From Achromobacter sp. ASV32 (GTDB taxonomy: Bacteria; Pseudomonadota; Gammaproteobacteria; Burkholderiales; Burkholderiaceae_B), in contig NZ_JAELTJ010000042.1 in assembly GCF_016428805.1 (NCBI RefSeq), positions 1 through 42,158 on the forward strand: 42,158 nt of DNA, in the 5' to 3' direction. Positions 41,544 through 42,158 of the stretch are shown here, piece after piece. Position 1 is the first letter of the stretch, and each line of letters starts with the position of its first letter. The translations under genes and the position numbers were made by a program. The notes under the pieces are model-generated. The model worked only from the letters and a program-made list of their open reading frames with translations. It ran no database searches and had not been told where the DNA came from.

Positions 41544-42158
41544 ATGACCCTACGTTTGCAAGACAAGCGCGCACTGGTCACCGCGGCCGGCAACGGCATC
41601 GGCCGCGCCAGCGCCCTGGCCCTGGCCCGCGAAGGCGCCCAGGTCTGGGCCACCGACATCAGCGAAGCGGCGCTGGCCGACCTGGCCCGCGAGGCCAGCG
41701 AGGCTGGCCTGAGCGGCCTGCGCACCCGCGTGCTGAATGTGCGCGATAACGCCGCCGTGGCCCAGTGCGCCCGCGAAACCGGCGCGGTGGACGTGCTGTT
41801 CAATTGCGCCGGCTTCGTCCATGCGGGCAGCATCCTGGAGTGCGAGGAAGCCGATTGGGACTTCAGCATGGACCTGAACGTCAAGGCCATGTACCGCACC
41901 ATCCGCGCCTACCTGCCGTTGATGCTCGAGCGCGGCGGCTCGATCATCAATATGGCTTCTGCCGCGTCCAGCGTGAAGGGCGTGCCCAACCGTTTCGTGT
42001 ACGGCGCGTCCAAGGCGGCCGTGATCGGCCTGAGCAAGGCGGTGGCGGCCGATTTCGTGGCGCGCGGCATCCGCTGCAATGCCATCTGCCCCGGCACCGT
42101 CGAATCGCCGTCGCTGCGCGACCGCATCGCGGCGCAGGCCCGCCAGCAGGGCAACGAC
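41544..42158 (+). CDS. SDR-family oxidoreductase, BDH2/2-keto-3-deoxy-L-fuconate dehydrogenase-like (3' end outside window)
   Basis: The first 205 codons of a short-chain dehydrogenase; no stop is reached. The cofactor loop is TAAGNGIG (Ala where Gly is usual), as in the BDH2/DHRS6 group. The stretches DVLFNCAGFVHAGSILECEEADWDFSM, MASAASSVKGVPNRFVYGASKAA (catalytic Tyr and Lys) and RCNAICPGTVESPSLRDRI match that group closely. Bacterial members include 2-keto-3-deoxy-L-fuconate 4-dehydrogenase of the L-fucose pathway. An AGAAGAG site precedes ATG 41544. With a sugar-acid dehydratase operon diverging from it, oxidation of a 2-keto-3-deoxy-aldonate is a reasonable but unproven role. Confidence 0.88.
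   Translation, partial: MTLRLQDKRALVTAAGNGIGRASALALAREGAQVWATDISEAALADLAREASEAGLSGLRTRVLNVRDNAAVAQCARETGAVDVLFNCAGFVHAGSILECEEADWDFSMDLNVKAMYRTIRAYLPLMLERGGSIINMASAASSVKGVPNRFVYGASKAAVIGLSKAVAADFVARGIRCNAICPGTVESPSLRDRIAAQARQQGND

Overview
The window is GC-rich chromosomal DNA that reads like an Alcaligenaceae betaproteobacterium of the Bordetella/Achromobacter type. Four things point there: an Arg-32 type EF-P next to the rhamnosyltransferase EarP, DUF1178 and DUF2863 proteins, a Bug-type tripartite-tricarboxylate binding protein, and dense LysR/GntR-governed catabolic clusters. The genus is an inference; no rRNA or tRNA gene was seen. No transposase, integrase, phage gene or CRISPR array was seen either.

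Housekeeping half (1-9.9 kb): the 3' part of a sigma-54 activator, a coiled-coil lipoprotein, a DUF1178 protein, then earP and efp on the minus strand, a DUF2863 protein, an extradiol dioxygenase of the DOPA/LigB type, and aconitase acnA. Upstream of acnA is a strong inverted repeat that is probably a GntR-type operator.

Accessory region A (10.2-17.4 kb): a LysR regulator diverges from a dienoyl-CoA-reductase-like SDR translationally coupled to an acyl-CoA ligase, followed by a Bug solute receptor. A second LysR regulator diverges from an unusual pirin across a perfect 23-bp palindrome. A 16-bp tandem repeat (7 copies) and a Fur-box-like site precede a TonB-dependent siderophore receptor (17.4-19.6 kb).

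Accessory region B (19.7-35.5 kb) is the most interesting part. It holds four transcription units: a branched-chain-amino-acid-type ABC importer operon with a LivM-LivG fusion, ending in a quinone-oxidoreductase-like enzyme and an SDR; an SDR/CRYL1-like 3-hydroxyacid dehydrogenase/beta-keto-acid cleavage enzyme (BKACE) operon; gntR plus a glycerol-dehydrogenase-like enzyme; and a split transketolase/AroE-like/GMC oxidoreductase operon. Three near-identical ATATAT-N-ATATAT operators, each in the same orientation relative to its operon, lie at the promoters of three of these units. They are absent, by eye, elsewhere in the window. I infer one GntR (FCD) regulon for import and breakdown of an unidentified hydroxylated acid or polyol.

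Accessory region C (35.6-42.2 kb) is a seven-gene minus-strand operon: two-subunit UxaA-type dehydratase, polar-amino-acid-type ABC importer, and mandelate-racemase-family enolase. It diverges from a BDH2/2-keto-3-deoxy-L-fuconate-dehydrogenase-like SDR across an AT-rich spacer with four palindromes. This looks like a sugar-acid utilisation system.
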